This document shows positions 17,167 through 26,300 of a stretch of 64,000 nucleotides of DNA, piece after piece. Where the stretch lies: contig CAZQQU010000002.1 of assembly GCA_964595625.1 (NCBI GenBank), positions 186,001-250,000 on the forward strand, written 5' to 3'. This DNA is from CAZQQU01 sp964595625. Lineage in GTDB: Bacteria; Bacteroidota; Bacteroidia; Flavobacteriales; Flavobacteriaceae. The notes below the pieces were generated by a model that saw only the letters and a program-made list of their open reading frames with translations, was not told where the DNA came from and searched no databases. Each line of letters begins with the position of its first letter. Positions within the stretch are counted from its first letter, which is position 1. The translations under genes were made by a program, and so were the position numbers.

Positions 17167-17174
17167 TAAATTTG
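17167..17174 (+). promoter_or_regulatory. TAnnTTTG promoter box (TAAATTTG) of tRNA-Gln
   Basis: TAAATTTG lies 12 bases before the tRNA. A TTG at 17145-17147 sits 19 bases upstream, matching the Bacteroidota -33 element. Confidence 0.6.
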
Positions 17175-17186
17175 CAACCTCAAAAT

Positions 17187-17259
17187 TGGTCTATGGTGTA
17201 ACTGGCAACACGTCTGATTTTGGTTCAGAAGAGTCTAGGTTCGAGCCCTAGTAGACCAA
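17187..17259 (+). tRNA. tRNA-Gln (anticodon TTG)
   Basis: A full cloverleaf can be drawn: a 7-bp acceptor stem (tggtcta/tagacca), anticodon stem tctga/tcaga around the loop ttttggt with anticodon TTG at 17220-17222, and a T arm ctaggttcgagccctag. The CCA tail is not encoded. The first base pair is the T-A pair typical of tRNA-Gln. A strong terminator follows at once. Confidence 0.96.
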
Positions 17260-17265
17260 CTTTGT

Positions 17266-17294
17266 AAAACCCGACTTTTAGGTCGGGTTTTTTT
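17266..17294 (+). terminator. Intrinsic terminator of tRNA-Gln
   Basis: A perfect 10-bp stem aaaacccgac/gtcgggtttt with a 6-base loop is followed by a T run, starting seven bases after the tRNA end. The following 17295-17562 contains nothing I recognise. Confidence 0.9.
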
Positions 17295-17562
17295 ATTGCC
17301 TTTTGCTGGGGCGAAACCCTAGTACAAAAAAACCCCAAGTGTTCTGTTTAAACTCTAGTATATTATCAAAGATACACCGCCTTTTGGTTTGGTTTTGTAC
17401 GTATATTTTATTCGAATTGATCTTCCAAATCTATTTTTATCGATTTCCATGCTTAGGTGATCAACTTCCCCCAATAAACACTCAAACCAATTTTTTATCA
17501 AAATCCATATATGGAAGAAATAAAACAACTCTTTCAAAACTATATAGAATTTCAATCCTTTG

Positions 17563-17570
17563 TATCTTTG
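17563..17570 (+). promoter_or_regulatory. TAnnTTTG promoter box (TATCTTTG) of gpmI
   Basis: TATCTTTG lies 21 bases before the TTG start at 17592. Confidence 0.65.
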
Positions 17571-17591
17571 TACTTTTAAGATACCTTCAAA

Positions 17592-19109
17592 TTGAGCCAC
17601 AAAAAAGTACTTTTAATCATACTCGACGGTTGGGGTATAACCCAAGACCCAGCGGTTTCGGCCATTGCCCAAGCGCACACCCCTTGTATGGATGCGTTGT
17701 TTCAGCAGTATCCCCACGCTCACTTACTCACTGACGGATTGCATGTGGGATTACCCGAGGGGCAAATGGGCAACAGTGAAGTAGGCCATATCAACCTAGG
17801 AGCCGGGAGAATCATTTATCAAGAGTTAGCCCGAATCAATTTGGCCATTAAAAACAACACCCTTGCTAACGAGTCGGTGTTGATTAATGCTTTCGCTTAC
17901 GCGAAAAGAAATCGGGTCAATACCCATTTGATCGGATTGGTGTCTGATGGCGGAGTTCATTCGCACGTGGACCATCTCAAAGGCTTGGTTGAAGCAGCCG
18001 AACAGGCTGGTTTAGACCAGGTGTTTATCCATGCATTTACCGACGGTAGGGATGTTGATCCACATTCGGGGAAAAAATTTATAGCCGATTTACAACAATT
18101 TCTAAAAGGTAAAAAAACCCAACTCGCTTCGGTGGTGGGTCGGTATTTTGCGATGGATCGGGATAAGCGCTGGGAACGTGTTCAAAAAGCCTATAATTTG
18201 TTGGTTCACGGTCAAGGAATGGCTTCTACCGATGCAGTTGCCAGCATACAAGAAAGCTATGACGTAGGCATTACCGATGAGTTTATCGAGCCCATCGTAA
18301 TCACCAAGCAAGGAAACCCCCTAGCGACTGTGGCAGAAAACGATGTGGTAATATTTTTTAATTTCCGTACGGATCGGGGCCGGCAATTAACTCAGTCACT
18401 CACACAAACCGATTTCCCCGCATGGGAAATGAAAAAAATGCCACTGCATATGGTTACCATGACCAATTATGACGATACTTTTGAAGGAATTCAGGTTATC
18501 TATAACAAACAAAACGTGACCCAAACCTTGGGGGAGGTACTGGAAAAAAACAGAAAAAAGCAAATCCGAATTGCTGAAACCGAAAAGTACCCCCATGTCA
18601 CCTTCTTTTTCTCCGGAGGCAGAGAAGAACCTTTTGTAGGAGAAAAACGTATATTATGTCCCTCACCCCAAGTACCTACCTACGACTTACAGCCCGAAAT
18701 GAGTGCTTACGACATACGGGATAAAATTTTACCTGAAATCAAAAATCAGTCGGCGGACTTTATTTGTTTAAATTTTGCTAATCCGGATATGGTAGGGCAT
18801 ACTGGCGTTTTTAAAGCCGCAGTTAAAGCTTGCGAAACGGTAGACCAATGTGTGGGAGACCTAGTACCGGTGGCATTAGAAAATAACTATACCACCTTAA
18901 TAATAGCCGATCACGGCAATAGTGAAATGATGATTAATGCCGATGGCTCGCCCAACACCGCTCATACTACCAATCCGGTGCCTATTATTGTGGTAGATCC
19001 CGATATTAAATCGGTAAAAAATGGTATTTTAGCCAATATAGCACCTACTGTGCTTAAAATATTGGACATCGAAAAACCGTTTATCATGACGGAAGAGTCG
19101 TTAATCTAA
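17592..19109 (+). CDS. gpmI: 2,3-bisphosphoglycerate-independent phosphoglycerate mutase
   Basis: The enzyme interconverts 3- and 2-phosphoglycerate in glycolysis using two Mn ions. The 505-residue length is normal. Motifs: ILDGWG (first metal Asp), GNSEVGH with nucleophile Ser62, RYFAMDRDKRWERV in the transferase domain, and DPDMVGHTG plus ADHGNSE near the C-terminus for metal binding. The start is TTG at 17592 (read LSHKKVLLI), which places DGWG at the usual distance; no ATG fits. It heads a run with a lipoprotein, HAD protein and map. Confidence 0.97.
   Translation: MSHKKVLLIILDGWGITQDPAVSAIAQAHTPCMDALFQQYPHAHLLTDGLHVGLPEGQMGNSEVGHINLGAGRIIYQELARINLAIKNNTLANESVLINAFAYAKRNRVNTHLIGLVSDGGVHSHVDHLKGLVEAAEQAGLDQVFIHAFTDGRDVDPHSGKKFIADLQQFLKGKKTQLASVVGRYFAMDRDKRWERVQKAYNLLVHGQGMASTDAVASIQESYDVGITDEFIEPIVITKQGNPLATVAENDVVIFFNFRTDRGRQLTQSLTQTDFPAWEMKKMPLHMVTMTNYDDTFEGIQVIYNKQNVTQTLGEVLEKNRKKQIRIAETEKYPHVTFFFSGGREEPFVGEKRILCPSPQVPTYDLQPEMSAYDIRDKILPEIKNQSADFICLNFANPDMVGHTGVFKAAVKACETVDQCVGDLVPVALENNYTTLIIADHGNSEMMINADGSPNTAHTTNPVPIIVVDPDIKSVKNGILANIAPTVLKILDIEKPFIMTEESLI
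17894..17907. repeat. Dispersed 14-mer cgcttacgcgaaaa, copy 2 (reverse orientation)
   Basis: It lies inside gpmI and is the reverse complement of the copies at 13631 and 61053. Confidence 0.7.
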
Positions 19110-19137
19110 TTTTTGAATAGTTATTAATTTAATTTTT

Positions 19138-19722
19138 ATGAAATATACATTGATTTTATTCTGTGTTTTGGTGGGAATGATAGGCTGTAAAGACCGTCCC
19201 GGTACCCATCCATCCGTGGAAACCAATCCTGCTGTCGATAGCCTTTCCCAAACTGTAAACCAAGCAGAAACCAACCCGGCAGAAGAGGCCGTATTAGTAG
19301 GAAAACATCCGCTAAGTACTCTCCGACAAGACCCATATCATACTTGGTTTGATGAAAATTATTCCTACTCTCCGCAAGAAGAAATTATAAAGCAATTGCA
19401 ACCTGCATTAACCGGTGTAGAAATGACTGTTTTTATGGGTACTTGGTGTAGTGATAGCCAACAACATGTGCCGGTTTTGGTACGTATACTAGAAGCGGCT
19501 AATTACGACCTGCAGAAAATAACACTGATTGCTGTGGACGAAGACAAAAAAACTCCGGAGAACTGGGAGGAAGACCATACGATTGAGTATGTACCTACTA
19601 TTATACTGTGGCGACATGGAAAAGAATTAGGTCGTATTGTTGAATACCCCATGCAAACCCTAGAAGAAGATTTATTAAAAATTGTTACGGGGCAGCCCTA
19701 CAAACATGCCTATCAAGAGTAA
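19138..19722 (+). CDS. Thioredoxin-like lipoprotein (CxxS motif)
   Basis: This 194-residue protein has a lipoprotein signal with lipobox VGMIGC (Cys at residue 17), a Ser/Thr/Glu/Pro-rich linker, then a thioredoxin-like domain. The active site reads TWCSDS, with Cys104 and Ser107, so it is a single-cysteine (CxxS) version, more suited to thiol binding or isomerase-like steps than to dithiol reduction. The cis-Pro segment YVPTIILW is present. It lies 28 bases after gpmI and 30 before the HAD gene. Confidence 0.82.
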   Translation: MKYTLILFCVLVGMIGCKDRPGTHPSVETNPAVDSLSQTVNQAETNPAEEAVLVGKHPLSTLRQDPYHTWFDENYSYSPQEEIIKQLQPALTGVEMTVFMGTWCSDSQQHVPVLVRILEAANYDLQKITLIAVDEDKKTPENWEEDHTIEYVPTIILWRHGKELGRIVEYPMQTLEEDLLKIVTGQPYKHAYQE

Positions 19723-19752
19723 TATACCAAATAGTATTCAAAAAAACAGACC

Positions 19753-20145
19753 TTGATTATAGCTATAGATTTTGACGGAACTTTGGTTGAAAATCGCTAT
19801 CCCGCTATCGGGAAGCCTATTTTATTTGCTTTTGAAACCCTGTTGGAGTTACAAAATCGAGGTCATCGATTAATCCTTTGGACTTACCGACATGGGCGAA
19901 CCTTAGAGGAAGCCGTCGATTTTTGTAAACAAAAAGGAATCGAATTTTACGCCGTTAATCAAAGTTATCCAGAAGAGATTTTTGATGGTACTCAAAGTCG
20001 CAAGATACAGGCAGATTTGTTTATAGACGATCGAAATTTTGGTGGCATGCCTGATTGGGGAGTGATTTATAGAGAGTTGATAGGAGACAGTCAGCTGGAT
20101 ACAAAAAAACATAAGAAAACCCTTTTATCTATTTTTAAAAGATGA
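19753..20145 (+). CDS. HAD-superfamily hydrolase, BT0820-like
   Basis: This 130-residue protein starts IIAIDFDGTLVE, with the HAD nucleophile pair Asp6 and Asp8, and continues LILWTYRHGRTLEEAVDFCKQKG and LFIDDRNFGGMPDWG with the final metal-binding acidic residues. It is a short, cap-less HAD of the BT_0820 type; the substrate is not known. The start is TTG at 19753; no ATG lies before the DFDGT motif. Its stop overlaps the map start by four bases (ATGA). Confidence 0.88.
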   Translation: MIIAIDFDGTLVENRYPAIGKPILFAFETLLELQNRGHRLILWTYRHGRTLEEAVDFCKQKGIEFYAVNQSYPEEIFDGTQSRKIQADLFIDDRNFGGMPDWGVIYRELIGDSQLDTKKHKKTLLSIFKR

Positions 20146-20954
20146 TTGTAATCAAAAACAGAGAAGAAATTGCGCTGATGCGCGAAAGTGCTTTGGTGGT
20201 TTCACGAACCTTGGGCATGTTAGCCAAAGAGCTTAAACCCGGGGTAAAACTCAATTTTTTAGACCGCCTAGCCGAAAGTTATATTCGCGATCAAGAACAA
20301 GCTGTTCCAGGATTTTTAGGTTTGTACGGCTGTCCTTCCACTTTATTAATCAGCGTGAATGATCAAGTGGTTCACGGCTTGCCGACCGATTACGAAATTC
20401 GAGAAGGCGATATCCTTTCGATTGATTGTGGGGCCATTAAAAACGAATTTTATGGGGACCATGCCTATACTTTTCCCGTAGGGGAAATTCCAGCTGAAAC
20501 TGCACAATTGCTACAAGTCACCAAAGAATCTTTGTATCTGGGAATCCGCCAATTTAAAGCTGGTAATCGGGTAGGCGATGTAGGATTTGCAATTCAGAGC
20601 CATTGTGAAAAGCATGGGTATGGAGTGGTGCGCGAGTTAGTCGGTCACGGTCTAGGTAGAAAAATGCATGAAGGCCCCGAAATGCCTAACTACGGTCGAA
20701 GAGGGCAAGGAAAAAAAATCGCCGAAGGCATGACTGTTGCCATCGAACCGATGATTAATATGGGCACCCACCGCGTTAGCCAACTCAAAGATGGCTGGAC
20801 TATCGTCACTCAAGACGGCAAACCCAGTGCACACTTTGAACATAATGTGGCTTTGATCGACGGTAAACCCCGTTTGTTGTCTACCTTTGACTATATTTAT
20901 GAAGCTTTAAATATCCAAAGTGACGAAGAAGATGAGTTTCGTTTTGATTTTTAA
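20142..20954 (+). CDS. map: Methionine aminopeptidase, type I
   Basis: The enzyme removes N-terminal Met from new proteins and needs two metal ions. At 270 residues it is of normal type I length. Visible marks are VVHGLPTDYEIREGDILSIDCGAI with a metal Asp, FYGDHAYTFPVG with the second Asp, VGHGLGRKMHEGPEMPNYG with the metal His, TVAIEPMIN with Glu and SAHFEHNVAL with the last Glu. It overlaps the HAD gene by four bases. It is 59 bases before the glycosyltransferase gene. Confidence 0.97.
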   Translation: MIVIKNREEIALMRESALVVSRTLGMLAKELKPGVKLNFLDRLAESYIRDQEQAVPGFLGLYGCPSTLLISVNDQVVHGLPTDYEIREGDILSIDCGAIKNEFYGDHAYTFPVGEIPAETAQLLQVTKESLYLGIRQFKAGNRVGDVGFAIQSHCEKHGYGVVRELVGHGLGRKMHEGPEMPNYGRRGQGKKIAEGMTVAIEPMINMGTHRVSQLKDGWTIVTQDGKPSAHFEHNVALIDGKPRLLSTFDYIYEALNIQSDEEDEFRFDF

Positions 20955-21013
20955 TGATTGGCTGGATTTTAGTTATTTATACCCTAATTATTAACTCGTA
21001 AATCGTTACCATC

Positions 21014-22141
21014 TTGAAACTTTCGGTTATTATTCTCAATTACAACGTTCGGTTTTTTTTAGAACAGTGTATTGTATCCGTACAACGTGCCTTAACACAG
21101 ATTCCGGGTGAAATAATTGTGGTCGATAATAATTCTCAAGACGACAGCGTCGCGATGGTACGGGAGAAATTTCCAGAGATTACCCTGTTAGCCAATACTG
21201 AAAATGTAGGTTTTAGTAAAGCCAATAACCAAGGAGTAGCTGTAGCCAAAGGCGAGTATGTTTGTATACTAAACCCCGATATGGTACTGGGGGAAGACAC
21301 CCTAGAAAAGGTGCTTGACTTTATTCAAAAGCAAGAAAATCCAGGTGCCGTTGGGGTCAAATTAATTGACGGTACAGGAAACTTTTTACCCGAAAGCAAA
21401 CGCAATATTCCTACGCCCAAAGTATCTTATTTAAAAATGCTGGGTAAAAATCATCCCCAATACCCCTACTATGCCCAACATATAGCAGAAGACCAGGTGG
21501 GCGAAGTGGCTGTGTTGGTCGGAGCTTTTATGCTTTTAAAACGCGAGGTTTATATTCAGGTGGGTGGTTTTGATGAAGACTACTTTATGTATGGGGAGGA
21601 CATAGATTTGTCGTACAAACTGCTACGAGCGGGTTATAAAAATTATTACTTCGGAAAAACCGCTGCCTTGCATTATAAAGGGGAAAGTACGACCAAAGAC
21701 CGAGTGTATTTTGACCGATTTTACGGAGCGATGAATATTTTTTATCAAAAACATTTTCAAACCAATAATTTGTATAAATGGCTGATCAAACTGGGAGTTT
21801 GGGCTATGAAAAACTTTAAGAGTTTTGTGGCTATTCCTCCGAAAGTTAAAACACAGACCCCTAATTCGACTGTAGTAGTTTCTGAAAATAAAGAGTTAAT
21901 AGATACAATTAAAAGTTGGTATCAACCCGTAGAAATTCAGAGTTTTTCGGGATTGTCAAAAAGTCCTTTTCAAAATAAGTTGGTTATTTTTGATGCTAGT
22001 TATATCAGTTATGAAGAAATATTTTCCCTAATTCAAAAAAATAATAATTTAGGAAATCAGTTCCGAATTAAGCCCGAAGGAGCCAATTATCTAATTGGAA
22101 GTGATAGCAGTATATCCAAAGGGGAAGTTAAGCAATTGTAA
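21014..22141 (+). CDS. Family 2 glycosyltransferase (WbbL/rhamnosyltransferase-like)
   Basis: This 375-residue protein has a GT-A fold: LSVIILNYNVRFFLEQCI at the N-terminus, IIVVDNNSQDDS, ENVGFSKANNQGV, the metal-binding ILNPDMVLGEDTLE and the acceptor-side GGFDEDYFMYGEDIDLSYKLLRAGY. It resembles dTDP-rhamnosyl or related transferases of cell-surface glycan synthesis. The C-terminal 100 residues are outside the core domain. The start is TTG at 21014 (LKLSVII). The donor and acceptor are not decided by the sequence. Confidence 0.9.
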   Translation: MKLSVIILNYNVRFFLEQCIVSVQRALTQIPGEIIVVDNNSQDDSVAMVREKFPEITLLANTENVGFSKANNQGVAVAKGEYVCILNPDMVLGEDTLEKVLDFIQKQENPGAVGVKLIDGTGNFLPESKRNIPTPKVSYLKMLGKNHPQYPYYAQHIAEDQVGEVAVLVGAFMLLKREVYIQVGGFDEDYFMYGEDIDLSYKLLRAGYKNYYFGKTAALHYKGESTTKDRVYFDRFYGAMNIFYQKHFQTNNLYKWLIKLGVWAMKNFKSFVAIPPKVKTQTPNSTVVVSENKELIDTIKSWYQPVEIQSFSGLSKSPFQNKLVIFDASYISYEEIFSLIQKNNNLGNQFRIKPEGANYLIGSDSSISKGEVKQL

Positions 22142-22179
22142 TAAAAGTACTGATACCGCCGAGTACAACAAAAAATCCG

Positions 22180-22187
22180 TAATTTTG
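22180..22187 (+). promoter_or_regulatory. TAnnTTTG promoter box (TAATTTTG) of the E2 gene
   Basis: TAATTTTG lies 22 bases before ATG 22210. Confidence 0.6.
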
Positions 22188-22209
22188 CACCGAAAAATAT
22201 TAGCAACCC

Positions 22210-23517
22210 ATGGCAAAGTTTGAATTAAAATTACCCAAAATGGGAGAGAGTGTGGCCGAAGCCACCATCACAAATTGGTTAAAAAACGTTGGAGACACTA
22301 TTGAGGTAGATGAAGCCGTACTAGAAATAGCGACTGATAAAGTAGATTCGGAGGTGCCCAGTGAAGTAGCTGGAGTATTAGTGGAACAGCTCTTTCAAGT
22401 GGACGATGTGGTACAGGTAGGTCAAACCATTGCGATTATTGAAACGCAAGGAGGCGAAACTACCGATACAACCACTCCGGCTCAAGCCACTCCCGAGCCT
22501 GAAATGGTAGCCGCTGTGGAACAAATGGTCACTCAAGCCCAAGAAACTACAGCCAGTGTACAAAGTACATCGGAGCGATTTTATTCACCCTTAGTTAAAA
22601 GTATTGCGGCTACTGAGGGAATCTCTCAACAAGAATTAGATTCCATTCCAGGAACCGGTTTGGAAGGTCGGGTTACTAAAAACGACCTGTTGCAATATTT
22701 ACAAAACCGAACTAGCCCTGCGGTTGCAACTCCTGCCCAAGCAGAAAAATCTACCGGTAGTTCGTCACAAGCCACTGCTAAACCGACTACACCAATTTCG
22801 GTAAATGGACAGGACGAAATCATAGAAATGTCTCGAATGGGTAAAATTATTGCCCACCATATGATCGAAAGTATCCAAACTTCCGCTCATGTACAATCTT
22901 TTATAGAAGTAGATGTGACTAATATTGTGACATGGAGAAATCGGGTGAAAGATAGCTTTGAGAAACGAGAAGGGGAAAAACTAACCTTTACTCCAATATT
23001 TATGGAAGCGGTGGCCAAGGCCTTAAAAGATTTTCCGATGATGAATATTTCCGTGAATGGCGATAAAATCATCAAGCGAAAAGCTATCCATTTAGGAATG
23101 GCAACTGCATTACCGGATGGCAACCTCATTGTTCCGGTGATTAAAAATGCCGATCAACTCAATTTAATTGGAATGTCGAAAGCCGTTAATGATTTGGCTA
23201 ACCGAGCTCGGATAGGTAAATTGAACCCCGATGATACTCAGGGCGGTACTTATACAGTGACCAATGTGGGAACTTTTGGTAGTGTTTTTGGAACCCCTAT
23301 CATCAACCAACCTCAGGTGGGAATCCTAGCTTTGGGTGCCATTCGAAAAGTGCCGGCGGTGATTGAAACTCCGGAAGGTGATTTTATTGGTATCCGACAC
23401 AAAATGTTCTTGTCTCACTCCTACGATCACCGCGTGGTCAACGGGGCATTGGGAGGGCAATTTGTAAAACGGGTAGCCGAGTATCTCGAAAATTTCGACA
23501 GCCAAAGAGTCATTTAA
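22210..23517 (+). CDS. 2-oxo acid dehydrogenase complex E2, dihydrolipoyl acyltransferase
   Basis: This 435-residue protein has a lipoyl domain (residues about 1-78, modified Lys in EIATDKVDSEVPSE), a linker, an E3-binding domain (about 118-158, FYSPLVKSIAATEGISQQEL, GTGLEGRVTKNDLLQYL) and a catalytic domain (about 195-435). It belongs to the branched-chain/2-oxoglutarate-type E2 group; the exact substrate is unclear. The catalytic motif, usually DHRxxDG, reads DHRVVNG, with Asn411 in the usual Asp place. No E1 or E3 gene is adjacent, so the complex is encoded at scattered loci. Confidence 0.93.
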   Translation: MAKFELKLPKMGESVAEATITNWLKNVGDTIEVDEAVLEIATDKVDSEVPSEVAGVLVEQLFQVDDVVQVGQTIAIIETQGGETTDTTTPAQATPEPEMVAAVEQMVTQAQETTASVQSTSERFYSPLVKSIAATEGISQQELDSIPGTGLEGRVTKNDLLQYLQNRTSPAVATPAQAEKSTGSSSQATAKPTTPISVNGQDEIIEMSRMGKIIAHHMIESIQTSAHVQSFIEVDVTNIVTWRNRVKDSFEKREGEKLTFTPIFMEAVAKALKDFPMMNISVNGDKIIKRKAIHLGMATALPDGNLIVPVIKNADQLNLIGMSKAVNDLANRARIGKLNPDDTQGGTYTVTNVGTFGSVFGTPIINQPQVGILALGAIRKVPAVIETPEGDFIGIRHKMFLSHSYDHRVVNGALGGQFVKRVAEYLENFDSQRVI

Positions 23518-23580
23518 AGGGGTGGTGTAACCCTGATGATACTTTAATTTAACCCTAACATTTCTTAAAGAACTGTTGTT

Positions 23581-25206
23581 ATGCCGGCGAAACCCTCCTC
23601 TCTGGAAGCCTTACGAACCTTATCCATTGAGGAAGCGGCCCGAGAAGTACAGGTTTCCCTAGCTACTATACGCAATTGGATTAAAACCGGTTATCTAAAA
23701 ACCGCCGATTCCGGTGAGGTCTATCAACAGTCCTGGGAAGTTTTTAAGCAAAATATACTCGGCAAAGAAAAACTGCATTTTGGTGCCAATAAACTTTTTA
23801 AAGAAACCACTAAAATTCAGGCGAAGCGCCCGCTCATAGCTCATTGGTCTCCCAACTCTCAGGGAGAAGAATTGGGTATAAACTATCAAAACTCTCTGTC
23901 CGATTCGCATAAAAATCGCGAGGGGATTTACTATACTCCTTCTTGGATTGTCAGCGACATGTTTGACCCAATTAAAATTCGTCCAGAAAATATTTTTTTG
24001 GATCCCTGCTGTGGTTCGGGTAACTTTATTATGGAAGCCTTACGTAGAGGAATTGCCCCCGAAAATGTCTATGCTGTGGATACCGATATCCAGGCCATCA
24101 AAATCACAAAAGAACGGGTTAAGAAAACCTTTGGTTGTGAATTGCCTAATGTTTTTCACGCTGATTTTTTAGAAATCCTCCATCTGTTAAAACAAAAAGT
24201 TTCTTCTTTTGACTTGATTCTTACCAATCCTCCATGGGGAAAAAAAATGGATAAAAAAGTCAAAGAAACCTACAGTCGGCAATTTGGTTGTGGAAAGAGT
24301 TTAGACTCAACCTCATTGTTTATGGGAGCATGTTTGTCGGTTTTAAAACCAGGAGGCCATTTGAGTTTTCTGATGCAAGAAGCGTTTTTTAATATTGCAT
24401 CTTTTGAAGATATCCGTTCTCAGGTTTTCGAAAAAAAAATAGATAGATTGGTCGATTACGGGAAAGTTTTTCCCGGCTTACTCACCAAAGCACAAGCCAT
24501 TACGTTGGTAAACCAACCGGCGAGTGATTTGGATAAAATCGAATGTCACTATCAAAATCAGACATACCGACGTAGCCGGAAATCGTTTAAGAACAATCCC
24601 AAAAGGATTTTTAATTTTTGGACAAATTCTGCGGAAGCTGCGGTGATAGAGCAACTTTTTTCTGTTCCACATACTACCTTGAAAGGGAAAGCCCAATGGG
24701 GCATGGGTATAGTGACTGGTAATAACCAAAAGTACTGTTCCTCCTCCTACCAACTCGGTTATATTCCTGTGTATCGAGGGTCCGATATTACACCGGTGGG
24801 TTTTAAAAAACCCGGTGTATATATCCCCGAAGATTTTTCAAAGTACCAGCAAGTAGCCCCTTTGGAAAGGTATCAGGCCAAGGAGAAATTAGTTTATAAA
24901 TTTATTACTTCCAGACTGTGTTTTTGCTATGACGACCAACAGCAATTTATACTAAATAGTGCAAATTTGTTGATTCCAAAAGATTTGGGTATTACAGCCA
25001 TACAACTCCGAGATTTGCTCAACAGTGAAATTATCAACTGGTTGTATAACAAATTATTTGCTTCCCATAAAGTTTTGCGCAGTGACTTAGAATCATTACC
25101 CATACATGTCGATTATTTTAAAAAACAGGCCAAGTTTGACGAAGAATCCTATTTACGCTATTTAAAAATTACGCGTCAAGCGGGAAAGTATACTTGTTGG
25201 GTATAG
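23581..25206 (+). CDS. Solitary N6-adenine DNA methyltransferase with N-terminal HTH and TaqI-like C-terminal domain
   Basis: This 541-residue protein has three parts. Residues about 13-55 are a MerR/excisionase-type HTH (LSIEEAAREVQVSLATIRNWIKTGYL). Residues about 113-330 are a gamma-class adenine methyltransferase with motif X (GIYYTPSWIV), SAM motif I (FLDPCCGSGNF, from about residue 140) and catalytic NPPW (Asn216 to Trp219). The rest, with VYRGSDITP and LLNSEIINWLYN, is a TaqI/Eco57I-like target recognition domain. No endonuclease or specificity gene is adjacent, so it looks like an orphan enzyme. It sits between E2 and obgE, 63 bases after E2. A self-contained modification or gene-regulating methylase is the likely role. 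Confidence 0.85.
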   Translation: MPAKPSSLEALRTLSIEEAAREVQVSLATIRNWIKTGYLKTADSGEVYQQSWEVFKQNILGKEKLHFGANKLFKETTKIQAKRPLIAHWSPNSQGEELGINYQNSLSDSHKNREGIYYTPSWIVSDMFDPIKIRPENIFLDPCCGSGNFIMEALRRGIAPENVYAVDTDIQAIKITKERVKKTFGCELPNVFHADFLEILHLLKQKVSSFDLILTNPPWGKKMDKKVKETYSRQFGCGKSLDSTSLFMGACLSVLKPGGHLSFLMQEAFFNIASFEDIRSQVFEKKIDRLVDYGKVFPGLLTKAQAITLVNQPASDLDKIECHYQNQTYRRSRKSFKNNPKRIFNFWTNSAEAAVIEQLFSVPHTTLKGKAQWGMGIVTGNNQKYCSSSYQLGYIPVYRGSDITPVGFKKPGVYIPEDFSKYQQVAPLERYQAKEKLVYKFITSRLCFCYDDQQQFILNSANLLIPKDLGITAIQLRDLLNSEIINWLYNKLFASHKVLRSDLESLPIHVDYFKKQAKFDEESYLRYLKITRQAGKYTCWV

Positions 25207-25240
25207 CCAAAAGAAATCTACCATTTCGCTTGGGAATGAT

Positions 25241-25248
25241 TATCTTTG
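25241..25248 (+). promoter_or_regulatory. TAnnTTTG promoter box (TATCTTTG) of obgE
   Basis: TATCTTTG lies 53 bases before ATG 25302. Confidence 0.6.
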
Positions 25249-25301
25249 CACAGACTAGAGTCATTGAAATACTCTAAATCAATATTTATAAATATCAGGC
25301 T

Positions 25302-26300
25302 ATGACCGAAGGCAATTTTGTAGATTATGTAAAAATGCACTTATTTTCCGGAAACGGAGGCAAGGGATCGGCGCATTTGCATCGTGAAAAATATATTGCC
25401 AAAGGCGGACCCGATGGTGGTGATGGTGGTCGAGGCGGGCATGTGATTTTCCGAGGAAAAGCCAATTTGTGGACTTTGTTGCATTTAAAATACAGTCGGC
25501 ATGTTCGAGCCGGTCATGGCGAACATGGGGGCAGTAGCCGTAGTACGGGTGCTGACGGTCAGGATGTATATGTGGATGTACCCTTGGGCACCGTGGTAAA
25601 GAATTCGGATACCGGAGAAACACTTTTTGAAATCACTGAAGACGGTCAAGAGCGGATCGCTTTAGAAGGTGGTAAAGGAGGTTTGGGGAATTGGCATTTT
25701 AAAAGTGCGACAAATCAAACCCCACGTTATGCACAACCAGGTATTCCGGGACAGGAACTCAATGTGACTGTAGAACTTAAAGTGCTTGCGGATGTGGGAT
25801 TGGTGGGGTTTCCCAATGCCGGAAAATCGACCCTTTTATCGGTTATTACCGCTGCCAAACCTAAAATAGCCGATTACGAATTTACGACACTCAAACCCAA
25901 TTTAGGGATTGTTAAATACCGCGATTACCAAACCTTTGTGGTGGCTGATATCCCGGGGATTATTGAGGGTGCTGCCGAAGGAAAAGGTATCGGGCATCGT
26001 TTTTTGAGGCATATTGAGCGCAATTCGGCCCTGCTGTTTTTAATTCCCGCTGATGCCAAAAACATTCGGAATCAATATGATGTTTTAGTGAATGAATTAG
26101 AAAAATACAACCCCGAATTGTTAGACAAAAATCGACTGATTGCAATTTCGAAAAGCGATATGCTTGACGACGAACTCAAGATTGAAATGAAAAAGCAATT
26201 GGACAAAGATTTTAAAGGGCTTCCGTATTTGTTTATTTCTTCGGTGGCACAACAAGGGCTTACCGAACTTAAAGACCAACTTTGGAAATTGCTTCACTAA
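25302..26300 (+). CDS. obgE: Ribosome-associated GTPase Obg/CgtA
   Basis: This 332-residue protein has the glycine-rich Obg domain (residues 1-158, with GGDGGRGGHV and GGKGGLGN) and then a GTPase domain: G1 GFPNAGKST, G3 VADIPGIIEGA, and SKSD as the guanine motif. It has no C-terminal OCT domain, as is usual in Bacteroidota. It acts in late 50S assembly and stress control. It follows the methyltransferase gene by 95 bases and has its own promoter. Confidence 0.97.
   Translation: MTEGNFVDYVKMHLFSGNGGKGSAHLHREKYIAKGGPDGGDGGRGGHVIFRGKANLWTLLHLKYSRHVRAGHGEHGGSSRSTGADGQDVYVDVPLGTVVKNSDTGETLFEITEDGQERIALEGGKGGLGNWHFKSATNQTPRYAQPGIPGQELNVTVELKVLADVGLVGFPNAGKSTLLSVITAAKPKIADYEFTTLKPNLGIVKYRDYQTFVVADIPGIIEGAAEGKGIGHRFLRHIERNSALLFLIPADAKNIRNQYDVLVNELEKYNPELLDKNRLIAISKSDMLDDELKIEMKKQLDKDFKGLPYLFISSVAQQGLTELKDQLWKLLH

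Noticed and set aside
17303..17734. ORF across the tRNA terminator region and start of gpmI
   Set aside because: It overlaps gpmI in another frame and is rich in unlikely residues; no family match.
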